In this document: positions 44,766-53,313 of the stretch, piece after piece
Layout of the letters: every line of letters begins with the position of its first letter
Position numbering within the stretch: position 1 is the first letter of the stretch
NCBI GenBank assembly: GCA_944386385.1
Contig: CALXAV010000006.1
Coordinates: 1-64,000, forward strand
Length of the DNA: 64,000 nucleotides
From: an uncultured Clostridia bacterium
Lineage (GTDB): Bacteria > Bacillota > Clostridia > TANB77 > CAG-508
Reading direction: 5' to 3'
Notes under the pieces: model-generated
Databases searched by the model: none
The model's input: the letters and a program-made list of their open reading frames with translations, nothing else
What the model was told of the DNA's origin: nothing
Made by a program: the position numbers and the translations under genes

Positions 44766-46094
44766 ATGGCAAAAAATGATAAACCAAGAAGTGTAAGATG
44801 TTCATTTTGTGGTAAGGCACAAGAAAATGTTAGAAAAATAGTAGCAGGTCCAGGAGTATATATTTGTGATGAATGTGTTGAATTATGTAATAGTATCATA
44901 GAAGCAGAGTTATATGAAGATGAAAAAGCAGGATACACATTGAATGAATTAAATAATTTACCAACTCCACAAGAGATAAAAGACATATTAGATGATTATG
45001 TAATAGGACAGGACGAAGCTAAAAGAACTTTATCTGTTGCAGTTTATAATCATTATAAAAGAATTGCACATGAAGAGGCTAATAAAAAAGATGATGATGA
45101 TGTAGAAATCCAAAAAAGTAATATTTTATTACTTGGACCTACAGGTTGCGGAAAAACTTTACTTGCAAGAACTTTAGCTAAAATATTAAAAGTTCCATTC
45201 ACAATTGCAGATGCAACAACTTTAACGGAAGCTGGTTATGTCGGTGAAGATGTTGAAAACATTCTTTTAAAACTAATTCAAGCAGCCGATGGAGATATAG
45301 AAAAAGCAGAAAAAGGAATTATTTATATTGATGAAATAGATAAAATTGCAAGAAAATCAGAAAATGTTTCTATAACAAGAGATGTAAGTGGTGAAGGTGT
45401 ACAACAAGCATTACTAAAAATCATAGAAGGAACAGTAGCATCAGTACCACCACAAGGAGGAAGAAAACATCCAAACCAAGAGTTAATACAAATAAATACA
45501 GAAAATATCTTAATTATATGTGGTGGAGCATTTGAAGGCTTAGAAAATATAATTAAAGAAAGAACTGGTGAAAAGGAAATCGGTTTTGGTAAGAGAATGC
45601 AAACTAAAAAAGATGAAGATAAATATGAAGTATTTAAAGAATTATTACCTCAAGATTTATTAAAGTTTGGACTAATACCAGAATTTATAGGAAGATTACC
45701 AATTGTTGCAACATTAAGAGATTTGGATAAAGATACTTTAGTTAAGATATTACAAGAACCAAAGAATTCTTTAGTAAAACAATATCAAAAATTATTTGAA
45801 ATAGATGGTGTAGAACTTGTATTTGAAAGAGAAGCACTAGAAGCAATTGTGGATAAAGCAATTGAAAGAAAAACAGGTGCAAGAGGTCTTCGTTCTATTA
45901 TAGAGGAAATAATGAGAGATATTATGTTTGATATACCATCAAGACCAAATATAGAAAAATGTATTATTACTAAAGGAACAGTGGCTGGAACTGAGGGACC
46001 TAAAATAATAGAAGGTAATAAAGAAGATATTAAGAAGCCAATAATAAAAAAGAAAAGACAAACACCAGATGGAAATCAAAAAGAAACAGCATAA
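44766..46094 (+). CDS. clpX: ClpX, AAA+ unfoldase of ClpXP
   Basis: 442 residues. N-terminal C4 zinc-binding domain ([14 protein letters not shown]), Walker A GPTGCGKT, Walker [12 protein letters not shown], pore loop GYVGED, sensor [15 protein letters not shown], and the IGF-type ClpP loop in [10 protein letters not shown]. It lies 27 nt after clpP with a good RBS (AAAAGGAGAG) and forms the clpPX operon. Ends before a perfect terminator. Confidence 0.98.
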   Translation: MAKNDKPRSVRCSFCGKAQENVRKIVAGPGVYICDECVELCNSIIEAELYEDEKAGYTLNELNNLPTPQEIKDILDDYVIGQDEAKRTLSVAVYNHYKRIAHEEANKKDDDDVEIQKSNILLLGPTGCGKTLLARTLAKILKVPFTIADATTLTEAGYVGEDVENILLKLIQAADGDIEKAEKGIIYIDEIDKIARKSENVSITRDVSGEGVQQALLKIIEGTVASVPPQGGRKHPNQELIQINTENILIICGGAFEGLENIIKERTGEKEIGFGKRMQTKKDEDKYEVFKELLPQDLLKFGLIPEFIGRLPIVATLRDLDKDTLVKILQEPKNSLVKQYQKLFEIDGVELVFEREALEAIVDKAIERKTGARGLRSIIEEIMRDIMFDIPSRPNIEKCIITKGTVAGTEGPKIIEGNKEDIKKPIIKKKRQTPDGNQKETA

Positions 46095-46101
46095 AAGTTA
46101 A

Positions 46102-46133
46102 GAAGTGTTCTAAAGTAAGAACACTTCTTTTTT
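46102..46133 (+). terminator. terminator of clpP-clpX
   Basis: Perfect GAAGTGTTCT / AGAACACTTC stem with a 7-nt loop and eight T. Confidence 0.9.
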
Positions 46134-46162
46134 GTTTATCATAATCTAAATTAGGTGATGGA

Positions 46163-46657
46163 ATGAGAGTTATAGAATATGATAGAAAATCTGCAATAGA
46201 ATATGCCAAAAAGTGGGCATACAAAAGAAATAGTAAGTATTATAATTTTGATAGTGTAGGTGGAGATTGTACTAATTTTATATCACAGTGTCTATATGCA
46301 GGTTCAAAAGTTATGAACTATAAGAAAGATTTAGGTTGGTATTATATAAATGGTAATAATAAATCTCCTTCATGGACAGGGGTAGAATATTTATATAATT
46401 TTTTAGTAAATAATAAAGGAGAAGGACCTTTTGGAAAAGAGGTAAATCAAGAAAAAATAAAACTTGGAGATATAGCTCAGCTTTCTTTTGATGGAATAAA
46501 GTATGTTCATAGTTTGATAATAACAACAATCAAAAATTTATATGATTTATCAGAAATAAAGATAGCATCACATACATTTGATAGCTATGATAAGGCGATA
46601 TCAGAATATATTTATAAAAAGATAAGATTCATACATATTGAAGGAGTGAGAAAGTAG
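46163..46657 (+). CDS. Amidase_6-type putative amidase (NlpC-like Cys fold)
   Basis: 164 residues. YDRKSAIEYAKKWAYKRNSKYYNFDSVGGDCTNFISQCLYAG carries the active-site Cys of the Amidase_6 family, and YVHSLIITT carries the His. No signal peptide is seen, so this may act inside the cell or mother cell. In spore-forming Clostridia such genes are common and poorly studied; a peptidoglycan-related or sporulation role is inferred. RBS AGGTGATGG. Confidence 0.72.
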   Translation: MRVIEYDRKSAIEYAKKWAYKRNSKYYNFDSVGGDCTNFISQCLYAGSKVMNYKKDLGWYYINGNNKSPSWTGVEYLYNFLVNNKGEGPFGKEVNQEKIKLGDIAQLSFDGIKYVHSLIITTIKNLYDLSEIKIASHTFDSYDKAISEYIYKKIRFIHIEGVRK

Positions 46658-47103
46658 TAAAGTTGGAAAAATAAAAAACACTTTACATTTTCTGGAAAAT
46701 ATGATATATATAATATACTATTTTTAGTCGTAAGATTTTGTACAAGTCTATAGTGCAAAGGTGAATAAAATTTTTTCGTAAATAAATTCCAAAAAGAAAA
46801 ACTAGAAAATGAATTAAATAAAGTTTGTGGTATTATTGCATCCAAATGATAAATTTATAAAGAACTAAAGATAAAGTTTTAAGTATCAAAAATTTTAAGT
46901 TTTTTCAACATGTTTTGTAATTTAATTTTTTTATTAATAATTTTTTCTATAAAAATCCAATAAAAAATTTTAAAAAGTAAAAAAGGTGAAATTAGTAGAA
47001 ATACAAGGTCCTATTTGACTGAAATTTTAATTAACACATAAAATTTTATTAATGAGTATTGCAATTAAGCAAGAAAGTTAGTATAATTTAGGAAGGAGTA
47101 GCA
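46658..47103. other. 446-nt gap without a gene
   Basis: Very AT-rich, with no ORF that has an RBS and no clear RNA structure. The last 50 nt hold the promoter and RBS of the Rpn-family gene. The rest may be decayed sequence. Confidence 0.55.
47059..47087 (+). promoter_or_regulatory. promoter of the Rpn-family gene
   Basis: TTGCAA and TATAAT with 17-nt spacing. Confidence 0.7.
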
Positions 47104-47928
47104 TTGAATAATTTATTATATACATTAAAAAATGATATACTTTTTAAAGCACTATTTGGAAGAGAAGGAAATGAAAAGTATTTAAAGGGTCTTCTAGAAG
47201 CATTATTTCAATTACCAATATATATAATAGAAATAATAACAGAGTATACATTAGAACAATTAGCTAAGGAAGAAAAAGGTGGAAGGTTAGATATATTAGC
47301 AAAGATAAATGACAGTACATATGTTAATATAGAGTTACAAATAAGAGATGAAAAAAATATAGAAGAAAGAACCTTATATTATGCTTCTAGGTTATTAACA
47401 GAAAAATCACAAAAGGGAGAAAGATACGAAGAATTAGATAATGTGGTAATGGTAAATATCTTAGATTATGAATTATTAGAATTTAATGAATTTGTATCAG
47501 ATACAGTAACTGTAATAAATAAACATAGAGAATATGAGACAATAAAGAATCAAAAATTCTATTATATAGAATTACCAAAGTTTAGAAAGACTAACATTGA
47601 TATAAATGATCCATTAAATCAATGGTTAGCATTAATAGATAATAATGAGGAGATGATAAAAATGGCAATGGTAAAAAACAAAACAATAAAAGAAGCAAAG
47701 GAAGATTTAGACAAATTAAGAGCAGATCCAAAAATGAGAGGAATAATTAAATTAAGAGACAAATGGGAAAGAGACTATTATAATGGTATTGCCTGTGCTG
47801 AAGATAATGCTAGGGAAGAAATAGCTTTAAAATTATTAAAAATTGGAAATACAATAGAACAAACAAGTATGCTTACAGGTTTATCAAAAGAAAAGTTACA
47901 AAAGATAAACCGTAAAATAGAAAATTAA
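47104..47928 (+). CDS. Rpn/PD-(D/E)XK nuclease family (transposase-like) protein
   Basis: 274 residues, TTG start with GGAAGGAG 5 nt upstream. NDILFKALFGREGNEKYLKGLLEAL is the family entry motif. The nuclease core is GGRLDILAKINDSTYVNIELQI (catalytic D-x-x-x-ExQ), followed by RTLYYASRL. The C-terminal part (IIKLRDKWERDYYNGIACAEDNAREEIALKLL, then a helix-turn-helix-like TIEQTSMLTGLSKEKLQKI) is typical of PF12784-type proteins. Rpn proteins are recombination-promoting nucleases that spread within genomes. The C-terminal third is duplicated immediately downstream. Confidence 0.85.
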   Translation: MNNLLYTLKNDILFKALFGREGNEKYLKGLLEALFQLPIYIIEIITEYTLEQLAKEEKGGRLDILAKINDSTYVNIELQIRDEKNIEERTLYYASRLLTEKSQKGERYEELDNVVMVNILDYELLEFNEFVSDTVTVINKHREYETIKNQKFYYIELPKFRKTNIDINDPLNQWLALIDNNEEMIKMAMVKNKTIKEAKEDLDKLRADPKMRGIIKLRDKWERDYYNGIACAEDNAREEIALKLLKIGNTIEQTSMLTGLSKEKLQKINRKIEN

Positions 47929-47947
47929 AACAAAGGAGATAAAAAAA

Positions 47948-48226
47948 ATGGCAATGGTAAAAAATAAGACAATTAAAGAAGCAAAGGAAGATTTAGACAA
48001 ATTAACAGCAGACCCCAAAATGAGAGGAATAATTAAATTAAGAGACAAATGGGAAAGAGACTATTATAATGGTATTGCTTGCGCAAAGGATGAAGGAATT
48101 AATGATGCTAGAGAAGAAATAGCTCTAAATTCATTTAAAATGGGAAACACAATAGAACAAACAAGTATGCTTACAGGTTTATCAAAAGAAAAGTTACAAA
48201 AGATAAAACATAAAATGAAATGTTAA
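47948..48226 (+). CDS. truncated tandem duplicate of the Rpn C-terminal domain (92 aa)
   Basis: Starts at ATG 47948 with its own RBS (AAAGGAG) and reads MAMVKNKTIKEAKEDLDKL through to the HTH-like tail, almost identical to residues about 186-274 of the preceding gene (DNA 47660-47928). It differs by a 4-codon insertion (KDEGINDAREE) and a few substitutions. No nuclease domain remains. It could be expressed as a small DNA-binding or regulatory version, as known for internal start products of rpn genes, or be a recombination by-product. Confidence 0.7.
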   Translation: MAMVKNKTIKEAKEDLDKLTADPKMRGIIKLRDKWERDYYNGIACAKDEGINDAREEIALNSFKMGNTIEQTSMLTGLSKEKLQKIKHKMKC

Positions 48227-48262
48227 GAAACATGAAATGAAAATTAAAATAAGATATTTACA

Positions 48263-48300
48263 ATGAAGTGTACCATAAATTTTCTGGTACACTTCATTTG
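48263..48300 (+). terminator. terminator after the Rpn duplicate
   Basis: Perfect 13-bp stem ATGAAGTGTACCA / TGGTACACTTCAT; short T tail. Confidence 0.75.
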
Positions 48301-48351
48301 ATATCTTAATTAAAAATTAATAATTCCTCTATTTTTTATTAATAAAATCTG

Positions 48352-48360
48352 TGGTATACT
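48352..48360 (+). promoter_or_regulatory. extended -10 promoter of the two-component operon
   Basis: TGGTATACT is an extended -10 (TGn-TATACT). The -35 region is only T-rich. Confidence 0.5.
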
Positions 48361-48398
48361 ATTAGTGTAGGAAATGAAAGGTTTTAGGAGGTTTTAGA

Positions 48399-49103
48399 AT
48401 GTATAACATACTAGTAGTAGATGATGATAAAGAAATAGTAGGAGCAATAGAAATTTATTTAAAGAAAGAAGGATATAATATCTTAAAAGCTTATAATGGA
48501 GAAGAAGCCTTAGATATAGTTAATAATAATGAAATACATTTGATAATACTAGATATAATGATGCCAAAAAAAGATGGGTTAGAAACATTAGAAGAAATAA
48601 GAAAATCTAAAACAATACCAGTAATATTATTATCAGCAAAATCAGAAGATTATGATAAAATAGGTGGTTTAAATTCAGGCGCAGATGATTATATAACAAA
48701 ACCATTTAATCCATTAGAATTAATTGCAAGAGTAAATTCGTCTTTAAGAAGATATGTAAGTTTTGGGTCACTAAAGAAAGAAGAAGAAAATAATAAAAAG
48801 ATATATAAAACAGGTGGCTTAGAAGTTGATGATGATACTAAAAAAGTATTAGTTGATGGAAAAGAAGTAAAATTAACAGCAACAGAATTTAATATATTAA
48901 AATTTTTACTTGCAAATAAAGGAAAAGTATATTCAATACCAGAAATATATGAAAATGTATGGAAAGAAGAAGGCTTTGGAGCAGAAAATATAATAGCAGT
49001 ACACATACGTCATATAAGAGAAAAAATAGAAATAAATCCAAAAGAGCCTAGATACTTAAAAGTAATTTGGGGAGTTGGATATAAAATAGAAGATATAAAA
49101 TAG
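48399..49103 (+). CDS. OmpR/PhoB-family response regulator
   Basis: 234 residues. Receiver domain with DDDKE, phospho-acceptor Asp52 in LIILDIMMPKKDG, Thr/Ser and Lys in LLSAKSEDYDKIGG and ITKPF. The C-terminal winged helix has LTATEFNILKFLLANKGKVYS and VHIRHIREKIEINPKEPRYLKVIWGVGYKIE, like VanR/PhoP relatives. It is followed by its kinase after 12 nt. Target genes are unknown; no ABC exporter is adjacent, though one lies 8 kb downstream. Confidence 0.93.
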   Translation: MYNILVVDDDKEIVGAIEIYLKKEGYNILKAYNGEEALDIVNNNEIHLIILDIMMPKKDGLETLEEIRKSKTIPVILLSAKSEDYDKIGGLNSGADDYITKPFNPLELIARVNSSLRRYVSFGSLKKEEENNKKIYKTGGLEVDDDTKKVLVDGKEVKLTATEFNILKFLLANKGKVYSIPEIYENVWKEEGFGAENIIAVHIRHIREKIEINPKEPRYLKVIWGVGYKIEDIK

Positions 49104-49115
49104 GATGGTGGAAAT

Positions 49116-51155
49116 ATGGAAAATTTAAGAACATCAAAAGCTTTGAAATTTGTATCATATATATTACTTCCAGTATTTGTGTTACTCATTGGACTTAGCA
49201 TATTTCATCTAGCATTTTTAGATGAATACGGAAATAACGGAGCAACTAAATTTATAGATACAGAAATGTTTGCAAATGAATATGTATATTATATAACAGA
49301 CAATATTGCAAATGCTAATGATCAAAAGAATAATGGTGCAACAATGTTTATGCAACTAGAAGATGTAGATGGAAATGAGATATACTACTTAAATAGAGAT
49401 TATATGTATAACTATTATAATGGAATAAATGAATATATTGATTTTATAATAATAGATGAAGAAACAAATGCGATATATACAAACATGAGAATTAGTGATT
49501 ATAATAGTGAAATAGAAAATATGAAAAATGCTACTAAATACTGGAATTATAATAATGGAAATATTGAAACTAATATAGAATATATAAATAATGATAATAT
49601 AAAATACAATTCAACATTCCAATATGCAGTATTAGATGAAGATGGAGAAGCAAGTTATGTAGTATCTAAAGAAATTATAGGATACACGATATATAGTAGA
49701 TATAATCCAGATAGAACAGGAGGATTAACAAACTATAAAATAGTAGAAGGAATTTACGAGTTTTGCTTAAATAACAAAAGTTTGCCACTATATGTTTTGC
49801 CAATTAGTGTGATATTTACATTCGCCATTGCAATATATTTATGTTGGGCAATAGGGCATGAAAAAGGAAAAGATGAGATTAAATTAGGTTATATAGATAA
49901 AATACCTTATGAAATATTATTCTTAGCTTGGGCAGTTTTACTTACAATATTTGCATCAGTAGCTATTCAGTGTATTAGTATTGCAAATTATATTACATTA
50001 ATATTTGCTGTTTTATTATATTTTATATGTTATATAATATGTGCAGTGACAGCAGTATCAACAATAAAAAGATTAAAAGCAAGAAAGTTTATAAAAAGCT
50101 TTTTAACATATAAGGTAGGAAAATGGTGCTTTGATAAATTAAAAAAATTATTTGATACATTAGATGAGAAAACTACAGAAAATAAAAGATTATTTTGGTA
50201 TTATTTATTATTTATAATTGTAAGTGTTATGTTAGCATGCTTGTTCTATACAGGAATAGCAATAATATTGTTAATTGGATTTTGGGTATGGTCATATTAT
50301 AAATTGAAAAAATATATAATAGGTCAAGAGAAAATAAAAAATGCATTAAAAGACATTTATGAAGGAAAAAATGATGTTAAGTTAAATGAAGAAGAATTAA
50401 CAGGAGTTTTAAAAGAAATGTCTGTATATGTAAATGATATAGCAAGTGGATTCTCAAATGCTATTCAAGAAAGTTTAAAATCAGAAAGATTAAAAACAGA
50501 ATTAATAACAAATGTGTCACATGATATAAAAACACCACTAACTTCAATAATAAACTATGTTGATTTATTAAAGAAGGAAAACATTCAAGATGAAAAAGTA
50601 AAAGAATATATAAAAATATTAGACCAAAAGTCACAAAGACTAAAAAAATTAACAGAAGACTTAGTAGAAGCATCTAAAGTATCTTCAGGAAACGTAAAAC
50701 TAAATATTGAAAGCATAGATATAAAAGAATTATTTAATCAAACAATAGGCGAATTTAAAGATAGATTTGAACAAAAAGACTTAAAAATAGAAGTTCAAAT
50801 GCCAAGTGAAGATATAAAAATAAAAGCAGATAGTAGATATCTTTATAGAATAATAGAAAATCTATTTAGTAATATTACAAAGTATGCATTAGATTCTTCT
50901 AGAGTATATATAGATGTGGTAGAAAATAATAAATATATAAATATTAGTATAAAAAATATTTCAAAAGATAAACTAAATATTAGCGCAGATGAGTTAATGC
51001 AAAGATTTGTTAGAGGAGATAAATCTAGATATACAGAAGGAAGCGGTTTGGGACTTTCAATAGCAAAAAGTTTAACAGAACTTCAAGGAGGAAAATTTGA
51101 TATAATAATAGATGGTGATTTATTTAAAGTAGAAATAGATTGGCCTGAGATATAA
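49116..51155 (+). CDS. multi-pass sensor histidine kinase
   Basis: 679 residues. One N-terminal helix (about 10-33), an extracellular sensor region rich in Asn/Tyr (about 34-225), then about six membrane helices between 225 and 400. A HAMP-like linker precedes HisKA with the phospho-acceptor His469 in NVSHDIKTPLTSIINYVDLL. The HATPase has N box IENLFSNITKYA and G box GSGLGLSIAKSL. The His-kinase and receiver pair resembles VanS/R-like systems responding to envelope signals. RBS GATGGTGG is weak. Confidence 0.92.
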   Translation: MENLRTSKALKFVSYILLPVFVLLIGLSIFHLAFLDEYGNNGATKFIDTEMFANEYVYYITDNIANANDQKNNGATMFMQLEDVDGNEIYYLNRDYMYNYYNGINEYIDFIIIDEETNAIYTNMRISDYNSEIENMKNATKYWNYNNGNIETNIEYINNDNIKYNSTFQYAVLDEDGEASYVVSKEIIGYTIYSRYNPDRTGGLTNYKIVEGIYEFCLNNKSLPLYVLPISVIFTFAIAIYLCWAIGHEKGKDEIKLGYIDKIPYEILFLAWAVLLTIFASVAIQCISIANYITLIFAVLLYFICYIICAVTAVSTIKRLKARKFIKSFLTYKVGKWCFDKLKKLFDTLDEKTTENKRLFWYYLLFIIVSVMLACLFYTGIAIILLIGFWVWSYYKLKKYIIGQEKIKNALKDIYEGKNDVKLNEEELTGVLKEMSVYVNDIASGFSNAIQESLKSERLKTELITNVSHDIKTPLTSIINYVDLLKKENIQDEKVKEYIKILDQKSQRLKKLTEDLVEASKVSSGNVKLNIESIDIKELFNQTIGEFKDRFEQKDLKIEVQMPSEDIKIKADSRYLYRIIENLFSNITKYALDSSRVYIDVVENNKYINISIKNISKDKLNISADELMQRFVRGDKSRYTEGSGLGLSIAKSLTELQGGKFDIIIDGDLFKVEIDWPEI

Positions 51156-51168
51156 AGAATGTCCAATA

Positions 51169-51203
51169 GGGGACGTTTCCAAATGGTATAAAGGGAAACG
51201 TCC
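51169..51203 (+). repeat. GGGGACGTTTCC / GGGAAACGTCC palindrome after the kinase gene
   Basis: Shortest member of the dispersed family: arms 51169-51180 and 51193-51203 separated by 12 nt. Here it follows a stop codon and could act as a terminator-like hairpin. Confidence 0.7.
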
Positions 51204-51310
51204 TTAATTGATATTTGTGTTAATTAAATGTGAAAATTTGTAAATGAATATTGTAAGTGAAAAAATGGTGTGATAAAATAAAAAAGAAGATTACAAATGG
51301 AGGTATGAAC

Positions 51311-51982
51311 ATGCGTAAAATGCTTATAATTATAGGAATTTTAGTCGTTATTTTTGTAGGAATGGTGATATATAGAAATATAAGGGTACAAAATAACGAA
51401 AGTAATAATGTAAGCATTGAAGAAATACAAAAGATAGAAGAAAAAATATCAAGTGTGTATATGTGGAAAGAAGTAACAGGAGAAGCTCTACCAGAATTCC
51501 AAGATATAAATAATGCGGATGAAAAATGGATATGGGAAGTTGTAAAAAATAATTTAGAAAATTATGAAGTAACATATGAAGAAATAGAAGAAGAAGCAAA
51601 ATTAATATTTGGAGAAAATTTTAATAAAGAATTTCCTAAAGAAGGAAATAGTAGTTTTGAATATAATAGTGATACTGATAAATATATAGCAACAGAAGTA
51701 GAATTTGACCAAGAAGAAGATTCGTTTTTATTAGATAATATAAGTAAAACAGACACAGGTTATGAAGTAGAGATTATAGAATATTTAGAAGATTATTCTG
51801 AAGAAGAAAGTGTGGTAATAAAAACAACAAATGATGAAGAAATAGGACGAGTTTCAATTAGTGAAAGTGAAACAAATATGCAAGATATTGTAAAAAATAA
51901 TAAAGATAGATTTACTAAGAAGAAAGTGTATTTAGTACAAGAAAATGATAATTTGAATTTACAAAAAGTTGAAGGAATGTAA
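51311..51982 (+). CDS. membrane-anchored extracellular protein of unknown function (223 aa)
   Basis: ATG 51311 is preferred because GGAGG lies 7 nt upstream; another ATG at 51305 is too close. An N-terminal helix (MLIIIGILVVIFVGMVIY) anchors an acidic domain (WKEVTGEALPEFQDINNADEKWIWEVVKNNLE, about 45-220). I recognise no family. It lies between the two-component system and a radical SAM gene with only 1 nt between its stop and the next start, so it is cotranscribed with the latter. Confidence 0.6.
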   Translation: MRKMLIIIGILVVIFVGMVIYRNIRVQNNESNNVSIEEIQKIEEKISSVYMWKEVTGEALPEFQDINNADEKWIWEVVKNNLENYEVTYEEIEEEAKLIFGENFNKEFPKEGNSSFEYNSDTDKYIATEVEFDQEEDSFLLDNISKTDTGYEVEIIEYLEDYSEEESVVIKTTNDEEIGRVSISESETNMQDIVKNNKDRFTKKKVYLVQENDNLNLQKVEGM

Positions 51983-51983
51983 A

Positions 51984-52880
51984 ATGTTAGAAAAATTAAA
52001 ACAATGTGAAATATGTCCGCATAGATGTGGGATAAATAGAAAAGAAGGTAAAATAGGAAGATGTAAGGCAAGTGATAAAATAAAAATAGCACTTTATTGG
52101 GTACATAATTTTGAAGAACCATGTATTAGTGGAACGAAAGGTTCTGGAACGGTATTTTTTTCAAACTGTAATTTAAATTGCATATTTTGCCAGAATTATG
52201 AGATTAGTCAAAAAGGAAGAGGAAAAGAAATAACAATAGAAGAGTTAGCAGATATTTTCTTAAAGCAACAAGAAAAAGGTGTAGAAAATATAAATTTAGT
52301 AACTCCAACAAGTTATGTAGTTCAAATAATAGAAGCAATAAAAATTGCAAGAAAAAATGGATTAAAACTTCCAATTGTATATAATACAAATGGTTATGAA
52401 AATGTTGATACTATAAAAATGTTAGATGGTTATGTTGATGTTTATTTGCCTGATTTAAAATATGTAGATGATGAGTTAGGGGAAAAATGCTCAAAAGTGA
52501 AAAACTATTTTGAAATTGCGACAAAAGCAATATTAGAAATGCAAAAACAGGTAGGGAAAACTCAAATAAATGAAAATGGAATAATGGAAAAAGGAATAAT
52601 TGTTAGACATCTAGTATTACCAGGACATGTGGAAAATAGTAAAAAAGTTTTAAGATGGCTTAAAGAAAATTTAAATGAGGAAAATTATGTAAGTATTATG
52701 GCACAATATTTTCCAACATATCTAGTAAAAGAAAAAGAAGAATATAGAGATTTAAATAGAAAGCTTACAAAAGAAGAGTGGAGAAACATAGAAAATTTTA
52801 TAGATGAACTAGATTTTAAGAATGGTTACATACAGGAATTAGGAGAACATGAAGAAGAATATGTACCAAAGTGGTGGTAA
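51984..52880 (+). CDS. radical SAM protein, PflA-like (COG1313)
   Basis: 298 residues from ATG 51984 (GAAGGA upstream). The N-terminal Cys motif CEICPHRCGINRKEGKIGRC resembles the extra cluster region of COG1313 proteins. The radical SAM cluster is SNCNLNCIFCQNYEIS (C-x3-C-x2-C), followed by GGE-equivalent NLVTPTSYV and VYNTNGYE. The family is annotated as putative pyruvate-formate-lyase activating enzyme, but no glycyl-radical enzyme is adjacent, so the substrate is unknown. Confidence 0.85.
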   Translation: MLEKLKQCEICPHRCGINRKEGKIGRCKASDKIKIALYWVHNFEEPCISGTKGSGTVFFSNCNLNCIFCQNYEISQKGRGKEITIEELADIFLKQQEKGVENINLVTPTSYVVQIIEAIKIARKNGLKLPIVYNTNGYENVDTIKMLDGYVDVYLPDLKYVDDELGEKCSKVKNYFEIATKAILEMQKQVGKTQINENGIMEKGIIVRHLVLPGHVENSKKVLRWLKENLNEENYVSIMAQYFPTYLVKEKEEYRDLNRKLTKEEWRNIENFIDELDFKNGYIQELGEHEEEYVPKWW

Positions 52881-53044
52881 ATATTTTGTCAAATTTAGTC
52901 GAACGAAAATGATTGAATTATATTGTGTTTAGTGATATAATTTAATCATTATTTTTTATTATTTTTTTCTTAAATTTTAATTCAAAATTTAATTCTAAAT
53001 TATTCAACTATAATTAAAAATCCAAAAAGAGAGAAGGTGATAAT

Positions 53045-53230
53045 TTGAAATTTATAGACCTAGAGAGGATTTTGCTTAATGACGGGTGGTATAAGTATAA
53101 AGTAACTGGGGGACATCACCAATATAAACATAAGACGAAACCTGGAAAAATAACAATATCGAGACATTGCAGAGAAATAAAAAGAACTACAGTACAATCT
53201 ATTTTAAAACAAGCAAAAATAAAAAAATAA
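53045..53230 (+). CDS. HicA-family mRNA interferase-like protein, no HicB next to it
   Basis: 61 residues, TTG start 5 nt after GAGAAGGTG. It has the HicA double-stranded RNA-binding fold: NDGWYKYKVTGGHHQYKHKTKPGKITISRH, including the catalytic His region GGHHQY, then REIKRTTVQSILKQAKI. HicA usually pairs with the antitoxin HicB encoded directly downstream. Here the next gene is an FAD dehydrogenase on the same strand, so the toxin gene is an orphan, a remnant, or inactive. Confidence 0.82.
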   Translation: MKFIDLERILLNDGWYKYKVTGGHHQYKHKTKPGKITISRHCREIKRTTVQSILKQAKIKK

Positions 53231-53313
53231 TTTATAAATTTTGTGGAATTTTATAAAACCATGTGATATACTCTTAAATGGTTTGACTATATCAGATAAA
53301 GGAAAGTGGTTTT

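Noticed and set aside
46658..47103. Small RNA or tRNA gene in the long AT-rich gap
   Set aside because: No cloverleaf or stable GC-containing stem-loop was visible. I also found no tRNA or rRNA elsewhere in the window.
53231..53313. hicB antitoxin after hicA
   Set aside because: The gap is too short and contains no ORF with an antitoxin-like fold.
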